From positions 682,001 to 746,000 of the forward strand of contig NZ_CP092588.1 of NCBI RefSeq assembly GCF_023920225.1: a stretch of 64,000 nucleotides of DNA. The letters are read 5' to 3'. Below the pieces are notes generated by a model. That model was not told the origin of the DNA. It worked only from the letters and a program-made list of their open reading frames with translations, and searched no databases. Shown here piece after piece: positions 26,390 through 33,716 of the stretch. A program made the translations under genes and the position numbers. Origin of the DNA: Vibrio gazogenes. GTDB lineage: Bacteria > Pseudomonadota > Gammaproteobacteria > Enterobacterales > Vibrionaceae. How positions within the stretch are numbered: position 1 is the stretch's first letter; every line of letters starts with the position of its first letter.

Positions 26390-26670
26390 GCATGGCTAGA
26401 ACTAAATACAGCTACAGGGGCATTGATGGTTTAAAGGCTATTGCAGCGAAGTACGGCATTAACCCAGAAACGCTTAGGCAGCGAATCGTAAACCAAGGCA
26501 TGAGTATCACTGCTGCCATCAATGCTGGCGATGGTCGTTTCTCCCAAAAAGAAGCGCGTGAGAAACGCAAAGTTAACTATCACTTACCACGTCAACAAGT
26601 AGGCATTAAGCACCCTGATTTATTAAGCCAAACATGGAAATTGGCACTCGGTATAGGAGCACCGCAATGA
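26386..26670 (+). CDS. Small early HTH-like protein
   Basis: 94 residues (92 if ATG 26392, which has the better spacing to CAGGAG). The segment DGLKAIAAKYGINPETLRQR near 14-33 looks like a helix-turn-helix. Basic C-terminal half (KEAREKRKVNYHLPRQQ). Start overlaps the previous stop (ATGA). Possibly a DNA-binding early protein; no family recognised. Confidence 0.65.
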   Translation: MSMARTKYSYRGIDGLKAIAAKYGINPETLRQRIVNQGMSITAAINAGDGRFSQKEAREKRKVNYHLPRQQVGIKHPDLLSQTWKLALGIGAPQ

Positions 26671-26987
26671 TGAATCCACACGAAAAACAAATGGCACTTA
26701 TCACCGCACGAGGCCGACTTGTTTTAGCTAATTGTTTTATTTTGCGCGTGAACTATGCACCTGCAATCCCTGTTATTGAGATTACCAACCCTTCAGAGAA
26801 GCTGAAAAAGAAAGCTGTCGCTGTGATGGAAATGCGCCACGGAACGTTGAACAAAATGTATGTGGCTCGTTTCTCTAAGTGTCTGGTTCGTTGGTGGTCT
26901 GGCGAATGCCAGCAATACGTTGGAAACACGGTGATCAACTCTGAAGAGGATGAGCACGAACTAAGAACTATGAGGAAATTAGCATGA
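26667..26987 (+). CDS. Early protein of unknown function
   Basis: 106 residues from ATG 26667 (overlaps previous stop; GGAGCACCGCA upstream). No membrane segment. A central piece VIEITNPSEKLKKKAVAVME, then GTLNKMYVARFSKCLVRWWSG, recalls small Mu-like phage proteins but gives no function. Overlaps the next gene by 4 bp. Confidence 0.6.
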   Translation: MMNPHEKQMALITARGRLVLANCFILRVNYAPAIPVIEITNPSEKLKKKAVAVMEMRHGTLNKMYVARFSKCLVRWWSGECQQYVGNTVINSEEDEHELRTMRKLA

Positions 26988-27181
26988 AAAAAGCAAAAGT
27001 AATCATCACGATTCTTGAGAATCAAGATCAGAAAATCGAAATCCGCTGCCAATGCCAAGATGGCTCATCAAAAGCTCTCAATTCAATGGCTCTGGATATC
27101 GCAAAAGATTTAGCTCCAGTAGTTCAAAACACTATCCAAAACATGAATTTTAAGAAGAAGGGTTTAATCAATGTCCACTAA
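26984..27181 (+). CDS. Small early protein of unknown function
   Basis: 65 residues, basic, begins MKKAKVIITILENQDQK. It overlaps its neighbours on both sides (ATGA before, 11 bp after), as expected in a translationally coupled operon. No domain seen. Confidence 0.6.
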   Translation: MKKAKVIITILENQDQKIEIRCQCQDGSSKALNSMALDIAKDLAPVVQNTIQNMNFKKKGLINVH

Positions 27182-27380
27182 CGAAACCATCAGCAAAGAA
27201 ACATACATCGAAGTTTTGGAATCTCAACACGAGCACCTAGAAAAGAGTGTTGCTGCTGCAAAAGAAGACTTATTCGCTATTGAGTGTGCGATTGAAGATC
27301 TTGATGCGAAAGACTTTGACGAAGTTGAGGTTACAGGAACAGACGGTGTTTATAAATTCCAAATCGTGGAGAAGAAGTAA
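27171..27380 (+). CDS. Small acidic coiled-coil early protein
   Basis: 69 residues, strongly acidic, with a probable coiled coil at 10-45 (LESQHEHLEKSVAAAKEDL) and a short beta-like end. One-base overlap with the DUF3164 gene. Function unknown. Confidence 0.6.
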   Translation: MSTNETISKETYIEVLESQHEHLEKSVAAAKEDLFAIECAIEDLDAKDFDEVEVTGTDGVYKFQIVEKK

Positions 27381-27997
27381 TGATTACCACAACCCAACCA
27401 CAAGAAGGCTTTCGTTTTAACTCACTTGGTCACCAAGTGCCAGAAAGCCAAATCAAAGACATCGACAAACTGCGTGATGAAGTTGTCATGGGCATTGTAG
27501 CGAAAGCGAAAGAAGCACAAACCATGATGGCGCAATTCAAAGGCGAAGCCATGGCAGAAGTGGCTGACTTCGTAGACCTAAGCTCAGCCGAGTTTGATGT
27601 GAAGTATGGCGGCACCAAAGGCAACGTTACGCTTTTGTCGTTCGATGGCAAATACAAAGTCCAACGTTCTATTGGCGAGCACCGTGTGTTTGATGAGCGC
27701 ATTCAGGCCGCAAAGGCAAAGATTGATGAGTGCATTACCCGTTGGTCAGAAGGTTCTAATGACCACATCAAAGCACTGGTTGAGCTTTCCTTCCGCGTCA
27801 ACAAACAAGGTCACATTGATGTGAACCAAGTGCTCTCACTGCGTCAGTTAAACATTGATGACCCTGACTGGTTAGAAGCGATGGATGCCATTGCAGACTC
27901 AATGCGCGTAGTGGGTAAAACACCATACCTGCGTATTTACGAACGCCAAGGCGACGGGCAATACAAACAAATCGCTCTCGATATCGCCAAGCTCTAA
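27380..27997 (+). CDS. DUF3164 family protein
   Basis: 205 residues matching the DUF3164 family common in Mu-like and other transposable phages: FRFNSLGHQVPESQIK near 11, YGGTKGNVTLLSFDGKYKVQ near 75 and the conserved end of the form SMRVVGKTPYLRIYER near 175. No enzymatic role is established; it sits in the early replication/transposition block. ATG overlaps the previous stop. Confidence 0.85.
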   Translation: MITTTQPQEGFRFNSLGHQVPESQIKDIDKLRDEVVMGIVAKAKEAQTMMAQFKGEAMAEVADFVDLSSAEFDVKYGGTKGNVTLLSFDGKYKVQRSIGEHRVFDERIQAAKAKIDECITRWSEGSNDHIKALVELSFRVNKQGHIDVNQVLSLRQLNIDDPDWLEAMDAIADSMRVVGKTPYLRIYERQGDGQYKQIALDIAKL

Positions 27998-28006
27998 GGA
28001 GCATTT

Positions 28007-28498
28007 ATGCAAATCGAGACTCGTTATGGAAAGGTCTACTTAACCCACCATGCATCAGATAGATGGGTTGAGAGAACGGGACGAAGTCTTGAGGAATTGG
28101 TTGCTGCTATTCGCTGTTCAGTCAGACCAACGAAGCAGCAACTCAACAGGATAAATAAGCGCACCAGAGGGAAAGAACTCAAGCGCGTTCTGGAATGCGA
28201 TGTCGCTTATTTCATCCTTTGCAAACAAGTCATCGTCACTGTTTACCAAAAGGGAAAGCATATGCAAAACGAACTGCAACGATCATTCACCACACCACAC
28301 ACCTACAACGCACTTGAGCGCGAAATTGAAATGGCTGAAGCGTTGGTGGAAACCCAAGGAACCGCGTTTCCAGATGGCACATTGGAAGAAGGTTTTATTG
28401 CTGGAATCAAGTTTGTGCTGTGCCGTGAAGGTTCCTGTATCCGTGATGCCTACGAGGAAATGATGGATGGCAAAGACACCGAAGGTGAAGCCGCCTAG
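28007..28498 (+). CDS. Early protein of unknown function, two-part
   Basis: 163 residues, SD AAGGAGCATTT. Residues 1-80 (LTHHASDRWVERTGRSLEEL, then a basic stretch and YFILCKQVIVTVYQK) look like a compact alpha/beta unit recalling DUF4258- or RelE-type small nucleases, but too weakly to assign. Residues 85-163 are acidic and helical; ATG 28261 could start this half on its own. No function claimed. Confidence 0.55.
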   Translation: MQIETRYGKVYLTHHASDRWVERTGRSLEELVAAIRCSVRPTKQQLNRINKRTRGKELKRVLECDVAYFILCKQVIVTVYQKGKHMQNELQRSFTTPHTYNALEREIEMAEALVETQGTAFPDGTLEEGFIAGIKFVLCREGSCIRDAYEEMMDGKDTEGEAA

Positions 28499-28796
28499 CA
28501 ACAAGTTGATTGCCCACATCATGCATCACAAGCGATGCACTCAAGAGGATGCACTCAAGAGGATGCAGAAACCTGGGCAGATAGATACTGCGGGGATTGG
28601 CGGAATACGCCTATCCCCAAAGCCAAACGAATTTATTCAATTTCAAGTGATGAGAAGGAATGGGACGAATGAAAGAGAAGATTTTAGACAAAATCAAAAA
28701 GCTATTAAGGCTAGCTGCATCAAGCAATCCAAACGAAGCAGCATTGGCGTTGTCTCGCGCTCAAAAGTTAATGCAAGAGCATGGCATTCAAAGTGA
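28467..28796 (+). CDS. Uncertain overlapping ORF
   Basis: 109 codons overlapping the preceding gene by 32 bp and the DUF2786 gene by about 130 bp. Only the first 60 residues (MAKTPKVKPPSNKLIAHIMH...) fall in otherwise empty sequence and look protein-like; the tail is likely a shadow of DUF2786. A 14-bp tandem repeat (GATGCACTCAAGAG twice, about 28534-28561) lies inside. It may be a real gene with a lost stop, or no gene. Confidence 0.3.
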   Translation: MAKTPKVKPPSNKLIAHIMHHKRCTQEDALKRMQKPGQIDTAGIGGIRLSPKPNEFIQFQVMRRNGTNEREDFRQNQKAIKASCIKQSKRSSIGVVSRSKVNARAWHSK

Positions 28797-29349
28797 CACA
28801 CCAGAGCTTGCGGGTGTTAATGAGCAAGTTATAGATGCCATGTCGAAAGCCAAAACTCCAACTAAATATTTTGGAATGTTAGCGCACTCAATAGCCAAAG
28901 CTTTTGGTTGTGAATATTACCTACAGCCCACCTTCACAAATATGGGCGTTGTTTTTATTGGTCATGATGAACGACCAAAAATCGCTGGGTATGTTTTCGC
29001 TGTTCTAGAACGACAACTGATGAAAGCGCGAAAGGAGTTTATTGAAAGCCTTAGCTCACGAATGAAAAAGCAAAACAAAACCAAGCGTGCTGACCAGTTT
29101 TGTGAAGGTTGGTGTATTGGGGTTTACAGAAAGATTGAGCAATTTGCTCTATCAGACAAAGAGCAACAAGAGATCCAAACGTTCAAGCAAAGCATTGATG
29201 ACCTTTCATCATGCAATGCCCGTGAAGCAAAAGGTTCTGGCGTAGCGGCGGATGAATCCAAAAGGAAAGGTTATGCAGCAGCTAGAGATGTGACGCTCAA
29301 CCACGGCGTTAGCGGCAATGAAACCATGAAGCTTGGAGCAGCACTATGA
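28669..29349 (+). CDS. DUF2786 family protein
   Basis: 226 residues from ATG 28669, set by AAGGA nine bases upstream; ATG 28660 would add three. The N-terminal DUF2786 unit is clear (KIKKLLRLAASSNPNEAALA, then ALSRAQKLMQEHGI, residues 6-40). The middle (GCEYYLQPTF...GVVFIGHDERPKIAGYVF) resembles the metallopeptidase-like or restriction-linked part seen in phage DUF2786 proteins. Role unknown; common in phage early regions. Confidence 0.8.
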   Translation: MKEKILDKIKKLLRLAASSNPNEAALALSRAQKLMQEHGIQSDTPELAGVNEQVIDAMSKAKTPTKYFGMLAHSIAKAFGCEYYLQPTFTNMGVVFIGHDERPKIAGYVFAVLERQLMKARKEFIESLSSRMKKQNKTKRADQFCEGWCIGVYRKIEQFALSDKEQQEIQTFKQSIDDLSSCNAREAKGSGVAADESKRKGYAAARDVTLNHGVSGNETMKLGAAL

Positions 29350-29879
29350 AACTCACCCGTTGCCCTGTGTGCCATAGCCAAATCAGTCTTGATGCTTTAG
29401 TAGCTGATGATTCAGGTCGTGAGCTGCTGGCTAAAGTTGCAAGCCTGCCTGATTTCGTTGCGCGTCCAATGCTGGAGTATTTGGGTTTGTTCCGTCCTGC
29501 GAAGTCTGACCTATCGCTAAGCAGAACATTGCGCTTGCTAACTGAAGTCACAGATGAGTTCCGCGCCGATCATATACTGGCTTCCGCTTTGGTTGAGTGC
29601 GTGAACAAGCTGCGTGAGAAACGTATCCAGTACAGCGACACCAAACCACTGGCTAACCACAACTACCTGAAACAGGTTTACCAGACTACGGCTGTGCGTA
29701 ACAACGTCGCAGTTAAAGCCACCTCCGTTTCGGGAGAAAAACAGGAAACGACCAAACCGGATGATAGCGATTGGTACATCCAACAAGCTAAGCGAATGCA
29801 AGCAGCAGGACAAGATCCACTTGGCGAGCAAAGCGCTATTGCTGCCAAGCTGCGTGAATTGGGATGGAAACCAGAGTAA
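29346..29879 (+). CDS. Conserved Mu-like phage early protein with zinc-knuckle start
   Basis: 177 residues. Starts MKLTRCPVCHSQISLDALVA, a CxxC motif, followed by PMLEYLGLFRPAKSDLSLSR and a helical stretch. The pattern recurs in early regions of Mu-like phages as a hypothetical protein. The second half (residues 110-160) is low in predicted structure and rich in Thr/Lys/Asp. Start overlaps the DUF2786 stop. Confidence 0.65.
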   Translation: MKLTRCPVCHSQISLDALVADDSGRELLAKVASLPDFVARPMLEYLGLFRPAKSDLSLSRTLRLLTEVTDEFRADHILASALVECVNKLREKRIQYSDTKPLANHNYLKQVYQTTAVRNNVAVKATSVSGEKQETTKPDDSDWYIQQAKRMQAAGQDPLGEQSAIAAKLRELGWKPE

Positions 29880-29958
29880 GCGAAACAAGCAAGGTTCGCC
29901 TTGCTTGTCTGCCTAGCGTGGTTGCTAGGTACTGATGAGCAGCCAAGGGAGAAAGACT

Positions 29959-30207
29959 ATGTTCTTCGGTGAATATACTCCATTGCTAAGCCAACAGTTG
30001 TTACAACGCCGCTTGGCGAATGGTAAAGCACGGATTGATCCAGAAGTCGGTTTAGAAAAGTATTGCACCCACTGTGGCGAATACTGGCCTCAAGACACTT
30101 TGTTTTGGACACCTCTCGCCAGTAGGCCAGATGGTTTGCAAGACTGGTGTAAAGCCTGCCGTTCTGAAGAAGCGAGTGCTGCTCACAGAGCAAAGAAAGC
30201 GGCATAG
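29959..30207 (+). CDS. Small zinc-ribbon protein
   Basis: 82 residues from ATG 29959 (GGGAGAAAGACT upstream). Four cysteines in two CxxC pairs (YCTHCGEYWP near 33 and WCKACRS near 64) form a likely zinc ribbon of the kind seen in phage HNH-adjacent proteins, but there is no HNH motif. Function unknown. Confidence 0.65.
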   Translation: MFFGEYTPLLSQQLLQRRLANGKARIDPEVGLEKYCTHCGEYWPQDTLFWTPLASRPDGLQDWCKACRSEEASAAHRAKKAA

Positions 30208-30215
30208 GAGGATTT

Positions 30216-30404
30216 ATGTTAATAGACGTCGATAACTACCAGGAAATAGAAACGGTTGGGCAATTAATTGAAGTGCTATCTGGTTTTAATCCAGAGTTGC
30301 CACTTTCATGTGAGCTTGAGTCGTCGGTTTCAGTGTCATTAATGGCAGACTATGAAACCAAAGAAGTTGAACACGTAGAAATTTCTGGCGGGATAACTTT
30401 ATGA
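30216..30404 (+). CDS. Small acidic early protein
   Basis: 62 residues, strong SD AGGAGGATTT. Acidic, no metal motif or membrane segment. The segment TVGQLIEVLSGFNPELPL recalls small phage proteins of unknown role. Overlaps gemA by 4 bp. Confidence 0.6.
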   Translation: MLIDVDNYQEIETVGQLIEVLSGFNPELPLSCELESSVSVSLMADYETKEVEHVEISGGITL

Positions 30405-30928
30405 GTAACCTACTCAAACTCGTTCAAATCGGTAAGCGTGAACTGGCTTTGGATGATGACATGTATCGAGACATGCTTCAGCAAACAGTTGGTCAACGCA
30501 GCTCAAAGAACCTTAGCCAATGGCAGCTTTCTAAAGTTCTCGATCACATGAAAGCGTTGGGCTTTAAACCAAAACCTAAACCAGCAGCAAAAACACAAGT
30601 AAGATTACCAGAATGTAAAAAGATTCTGGCTATTTGGATCACTATGCGCAAGCAAGGTTTTATCAAGAACGCCAGTGATGCTGCTCTCGACGCTTTCGTC
30701 AAACGTATGACTAGCCAAATCAACGGAGGTCAGGGTATTGAAAAACTTAACTGGTTGAAATCTGAGGACGCTTACCATGTTCTCGAAGCATTAAAACGCT
30801 GGCATTATCGTGTGATGAAAGAAGCAATTCTTGCTGCTGGCGGACGCATACCGTCAAATGATGACTGCACGGGTCCTGCTGGATATGGTAAGTTGGCGGA
30901 ATATTATCAAGATTTTATAAGGAAATGA
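30401..30928 (+). CDS. gemA: GemA (Mu gp16) family regulatory protein
   Basis: 175 residues, fitting the GemA/DUF1018 family: KLVQIGKRELALDDDMYRDM near 6-25, GQRSSKNLSQWQLSKVLDHM near 31-50 and a C-terminal LKSEDAYHVLEALKRWHYRV. In Mu, GemA modulates host gene expression and DNA topology in the semi-essential early region. Coupled to genes on both sides by 4-bp overlaps. Confidence 0.88.
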   Translation: MSNLLKLVQIGKRELALDDDMYRDMLQQTVGQRSSKNLSQWQLSKVLDHMKALGFKPKPKPAAKTQVRLPECKKILAIWITMRKQGFIKNASDAALDAFVKRMTSQINGGQGIEKLNWLKSEDAYHVLEALKRWHYRVMKEAILAAGGRIPSNDDCTGPAGYGKLAEYYQDFIRK

Positions 30929-31170
30929 TTATGGGTATTTTAATAGGTCTTCTTATTGCGATTATCGGCGCGATTCCACTATACAAACTCGCTCAAAAAG
31001 TGGGTGTGAAGATTGGCGGTTTTGGCGTTGCTATGATGATTCTGTTTCCATTTATTCAGATATTCGTTTTGTATTACTTGGCTTTCAAAGAACGCGGTGA
31101 AGAAGTTAACCCTGCTTTCGTAACCACGGCAGAAGAGAAAGCGAGAAACGCTCAAGACTGGAACAAATAA
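30925..31170 (+). CDS. Small two-TM membrane protein
   Basis: 81 residues. Two hydrophobic helices (residues 3-22 and 34-53) and a charged C-terminal tail (KERGEEVNPAFVTTAEEKAR). It should sit in the inner membrane. It is the last gene before the terminator that ends the early block, so superinfection exclusion or lysis-timing roles are possible but not shown. Confidence 0.65.
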   Translation: MIMGILIGLLIAIIGAIPLYKLAQKVGVKIGGFGVAMMILFPFIQIFVLYYLAFKERGEEVNPAFVTTAEEKARNAQDWNK

Positions 31171-31202
31171 CAAACACCACCTAATCACCATAGCTGCTGT
31201 TG

Positions 31203-31208
31203 TATAGT
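31203..31208 (+). promoter_or_regulatory. Possible -10 element before mor
   Basis: TATAGT lies just upstream of the terminator at 31213. No convincing -35 is seen at 17 bp, as would fit an activator-dependent promoter. Speculative. Confidence 0.25.
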
Positions 31209-31212
31209 ACGA

Positions 31213-31237
31213 ACACCTCCCACGCGGAGGTGTTTTT
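31213..31237 (+). terminator. Intrinsic terminator/attenuator ahead of mor
   Basis: Perfect 8-bp arms ACACCTCC / GGAGGTGT with loop CACGC and TTTTT. It lies 19 bp before the mor start, so early transcripts must read through it to express the middle activator. Confidence 0.85.
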
Positions 31238-31255
31238 GTATCTGTGGGAGGGGAA

Positions 31256-31666
31256 ATGAGCACACGAACTGACAAAGAAGACAACCTTGAGCTGTTTGGT
31301 TATGGTGAAGTGAATCTTGATGAAGTGGCAAAGATTGTTGATGATGAAGAATCACGTTGGCCTGAAGCTATGCGTCAGCTCTATTCAATGTTCCGTGATG
31401 AACTGGAAAAGGCTGGAGCAGACCAACGCCTATCTATAAGCCTGTTGAACCGTATTTGCCGTGAGTTTGGTGGCGTTCAACTCTACTTGCCTCGTGGTCG
31501 CCAACTTGAATCTGAGATTCAAAACTTACTGATTTGGCATGAATTCACAGGCAACAATGTTGAGCAGTTATCAAGAAAATACGACAAGAGTATGCAACAC
31601 ATTTACCGTGTTATTGCTAAGATGCGCCATAGAGAAGTTAAGAAGAGACAGCCTGATTTATTCTAG
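31256..31666 (+). CDS. mor: Mor family transcription activator
   Basis: 136 residues from ATG 31256 (GGGAGGGGAA upstream; a GTG at 31244 would add four). Mor/C fold: an N-terminal dimerisation part (WPEAMRQLYSMFRDELEKA near 35) and a C-terminal HTH (NNVEQLSRKYDKSMQHIYRV near 102). In Mu, Mor turns on the middle promoter and the related C the late promoters. Only this one Mor/C gene was found, so it may drive all later transcription. The gene lies directly before the lysis and packaging block. Confidence 0.9.
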   Translation: MSTRTDKEDNLELFGYGEVNLDEVAKIVDDEESRWPEAMRQLYSMFRDELEKAGADQRLSISLLNRICREFGGVQLYLPRGRQLESEIQNLLIWHEFTGNNVEQLSRKYDKSMQHIYRVIAKMRHREVKKRQPDLF

Positions 31667-31674
31667 GAGCGTGT

Positions 31675-32154
31675 ATGAGCATGACCAATAAAGATGATTT
31701 TAACCAAGCCTTTGAGCACTTTGCCGATATGTTTGAAATTCCAAAGGGTGAACGCTCTAAGATGAAGAAGATCCTTTTTACCCACATTAACGAGAAGAGA
31801 ACGGCAATCAAATCGCTGCTTGATGAACTAGGTAATCAGTGGAACAACGCGAAGCTACAAGAGATTCTCATCAAGCGTGGTGAGCGTTCTCCTTACGCAA
31901 AAGAACAGCTAGGTTTATTTTCGTCTAAAGTAATCAGTCTTTCTTATACAAATAGAATGTTTAGAGATGCGCACTTGATGCCATATCAGAAAATAGAACG
32001 AGGCTCATCAAACATAGAGTGCCCAATACACACTCAATATCATGGTGATGTTTTTGAAGTTGACAGCGACTTTTGGCGAGTTCATCCTGTTGGCCAACAT
32101 GTCGATTGTTACTGTTCAGTTCGCACTATCAGCAAGTCAGAATACAACAATTAG
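31675..32154 (+). CDS. Protein with MuF-like C-terminal metal motif, unusual position
   Basis: 159 residues, SD AGGAG. The C-terminal 50 residues show the Cys/His pattern of phage minor head (SPP1 gp7/MuF) proteins: CPIHTQYHGDVFEV, FWRVHP, then HVDCYCSV, comparable to CPxCxxLDGxVFxV...W..H.P..H..C.C.V. The N-terminal 105 residues are helical and charged, with no known domain. The true head protein of this prophage is at 38400-39179, so this is a second, stand-alone use of the motif, lying between mor and the lysis genes. It might be a regulator, toxin-like MuF protein or moron. Function is not known. Confidence 0.6.
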   Translation: MSMTNKDDFNQAFEHFADMFEIPKGERSKMKKILFTHINEKRTAIKSLLDELGNQWNNAKLQEILIKRGERSPYAKEQLGLFSSKVISLSYTNRMFRDAHLMPYQKIERGSSNIECPIHTQYHGDVFEVDSDFWRVHPVGQHVDCYCSVRTISKSEYNN

Positions 32155-32166
32155 GGTTAATTAACC
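32155..32166. promoter_or_regulatory. Palindrome upstream of lysis genes
   Basis: Perfect 12-bp palindrome GGTTAATTAACC directly follows the stop at 32154, 60 bp before the lysis gene. It is a candidate Mor-type operator or late-promoter element in a gap otherwise without genes. Confidence 0.4.
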
Positions 32167-32225
32167 TAACTTCCACACCAGAAGCACAATCAGTTCAATA
32201 TCAATGATTAAGAATTGGTTGTGCT

Positions 32226-32648
32226 ATGAAAACTCTCACTCTCCATCGTAACTATTTCCCTCATGGGGTTTTTTCTTATCTGTGTGATGAGAATGGAAAC
32301 GCCATGCTCAAAGCTATTGAGCGCCCTTGGAAAAACAATGCACCTGGTATTTCCTGCATTCCTGAAGGCACCTACGATCTCATTCCTCATAACAGCCCTA
32401 AGTTTGGTTCTTGCTACGCATTGGAAGCGCCTGAACTTGGCGTGACGATTTTCGGTCCATCCCTTCGCACTCACATTCTTATCCATCCTGCAAACCGAGT
32501 TTCTGAACTGGAAGGCTGTATCGCGCTAGGCTCTGACTTTGGTGTGGTCAGTAATGAATGGGCGGTGGTGAGTTCTCGTAATGCTATCGACTACTTCATG
32601 GCTCACCTAGCTGGCGAACGAGCCAAGCTGGTTATCAAACGAGCTTAA
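32226..32648 (+). CDS. DUF5675 family protein, probable lysis enzyme
   Basis: 140 residues. The family DUF5675 is widespread in phage lysis cassettes. Residues 85-110 carry THILIHPANRVSELEGCIAL, a His...Gly-Cys-Ile pattern like the HxxH...GC(I/V) active site of L,D-transpeptidase (YkuD) folds, which suggests action on peptidoglycan peptides. No signal peptide, so release would need the holin at 32905. First gene of the late block. Confidence 0.72.
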   Translation: MKTLTLHRNYFPHGVFSYLCDENGNAMLKAIERPWKNNAPGISCIPEGTYDLIPHNSPKFGSCYALEAPELGVTIFGPSLRTHILIHPANRVSELEGCIALGSDFGVVSNEWAVVSSRNAIDYFMAHLAGERAKLVIKRA

Positions 32649-32650
32649 CC

Positions 32651-32923
32651 ATGGGCAGACTCTACAACTGGCAATTCGCCAAACAACAAGGCAAAGCCAA
32701 ACGCCTTGAAGCAGAAATGAACGCCTTAACCAAAGGCGTTCCGGTGCCAGCTAAACCACCTCTATTCAGTCACGATGCCACGCTGCAAAGTCATTTCAAT
32801 ATCGCTTGGCAGCGTGTTTCTCAATGCGAAATCAATATGCATGTAGGCAAAGCACGAACGCCGCAAGCTTCAGACCTAATCGAAAACATAAAGGAATTTA
32901 GAGAATGTCACTTTCCGTCATAG
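32651..32923 (+). CDS. Small protein of unknown function in lysis block
   Basis: 90 residues, basic, helical at 10-30 (KQQGKAKRLEAEMNALTKG), no membrane segment. It lies between DUF5675 and the holin and overlaps the holin by 19 bp. It lacks the single-TM/coiled layout of an Rz spanin, so spanin function is not supported. Confidence 0.55.
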   Translation: MGRLYNWQFAKQQGKAKRLEAEMNALTKGVPVPAKPPLFSHDATLQSHFNIAWQRVSQCEINMHVGKARTPQASDLIENIKEFRECHFPS

Positions 32924-33504
32924 CTGGCGTTGCTTCGCTGGCACTTGAATATGGCCCTGCTGCCATCCGTGGGATCTCTTCTTTGTTTGGTGGCAGCGAA
33001 ACTGCCGACAAAGTGGCAGACGCCGTTGAAAAAGCGGATGCCATGTTCGGTGCGACCAAAGAGCAGAAAGAGCTCGCTGTTACCCGTGAACTCCAGAACC
33101 TGCCGCCTGAAGCGTTGATTGAGCTTGAGAAAATTAAGGTCGAACTGGAAAAGCAAAAGACCCGCCGCCAAGAGCTGGAGCTTAACGACAAGCAAGCTGA
33201 GCACAGCGAAACGCAAACCACCATCCGCAATGGTGATAACGCGCAAGATGAGTACGTTCGTCAGACTCGCCCAAAAATGGCGCGTCAGTCGTTTGCTCTG
33301 ATGGTGCTTTACATCGTCGGCATGGAAGTTCTCAAAGCAATGAACTTCGGCACAGGTGCTGATACCTATCTCGCACTCACTATTGCTACTCCTGCTTTTG
33401 CTTATCTTGGCTTACGTACCGTTGATGGTTTCGCGCCTTATTCAAAGTCCAGCGGTGACAAAGTTGCTGGCGTAATCGGAAGCGTGATCAAGGGGCGTAA
33501 ATGA
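32905..33504 (+). CDS. 3-TM holin (gene-transfer-release type)
   Basis: 199 residues. Hydrophobic N-terminus (VIAGVASLALEYGPAAI), a long charged coiled middle (residues 60-115), then YVRQTRPKMARQSFALMVLY and two C-terminal membrane helices (about 135-150 and 158-175). The QDEYVRxTRPxxARQSF motif marks the 'holin of 3TMs' family. It should form inner-membrane lesions to let the lytic enzyme out. SD AAGGAATTTAGAGA. Confidence 0.8.
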   Translation: MSLSVIAGVASLALEYGPAAIRGISSLFGGSETADKVADAVEKADAMFGATKEQKELAVTRELQNLPPEALIELEKIKVELEKQKTRRQELELNDKQAEHSETQTTIRNGDNAQDEYVRQTRPKMARQSFALMVLYIVGMEVLKAMNFGTGADTYLALTIATPAFAYLGLRTVDGFAPYSKSSGDKVAGVIGSVIKGRK

Positions 33505-33716
33505 CCGACCTATTCGATAAAGCCCAAGAGCTAGAGCAACGTCAACGTGACCAGGCATTAGCTAACCAATTGCACCGCACGGTAGAAAAGCCAGATGAAG
33601 ATAAAGAAGGAATTCGATACTGCCTAGATTGTGGCATCGACATACCTCAACAGCGATTAGAAGCAGAACCGAACGCAGTGCGCTGCGTGCCTTGTCAGTC
33701 TAGGAAGGAACATTGA
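33501..33716 (+). CDS. TraR/DksA family C4 zinc-finger protein
   Basis: 71 residues with the four-cysteine finger YCLDCGIDIPQQRLEAEP followed by RCVPC (residues 39-65) and a coiled-coil N-terminus. Phage TraR-like proteins mimic DksA and bind the RNA polymerase secondary channel; many Mu-like phages have one here. Overlaps both neighbours. Confidence 0.88.
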   Translation: MTDLFDKAQELEQRQRDQALANQLHRTVEKPDEDKEGIRYCLDCGIDIPQQRLEAEPNAVRCVPCQSRKEH

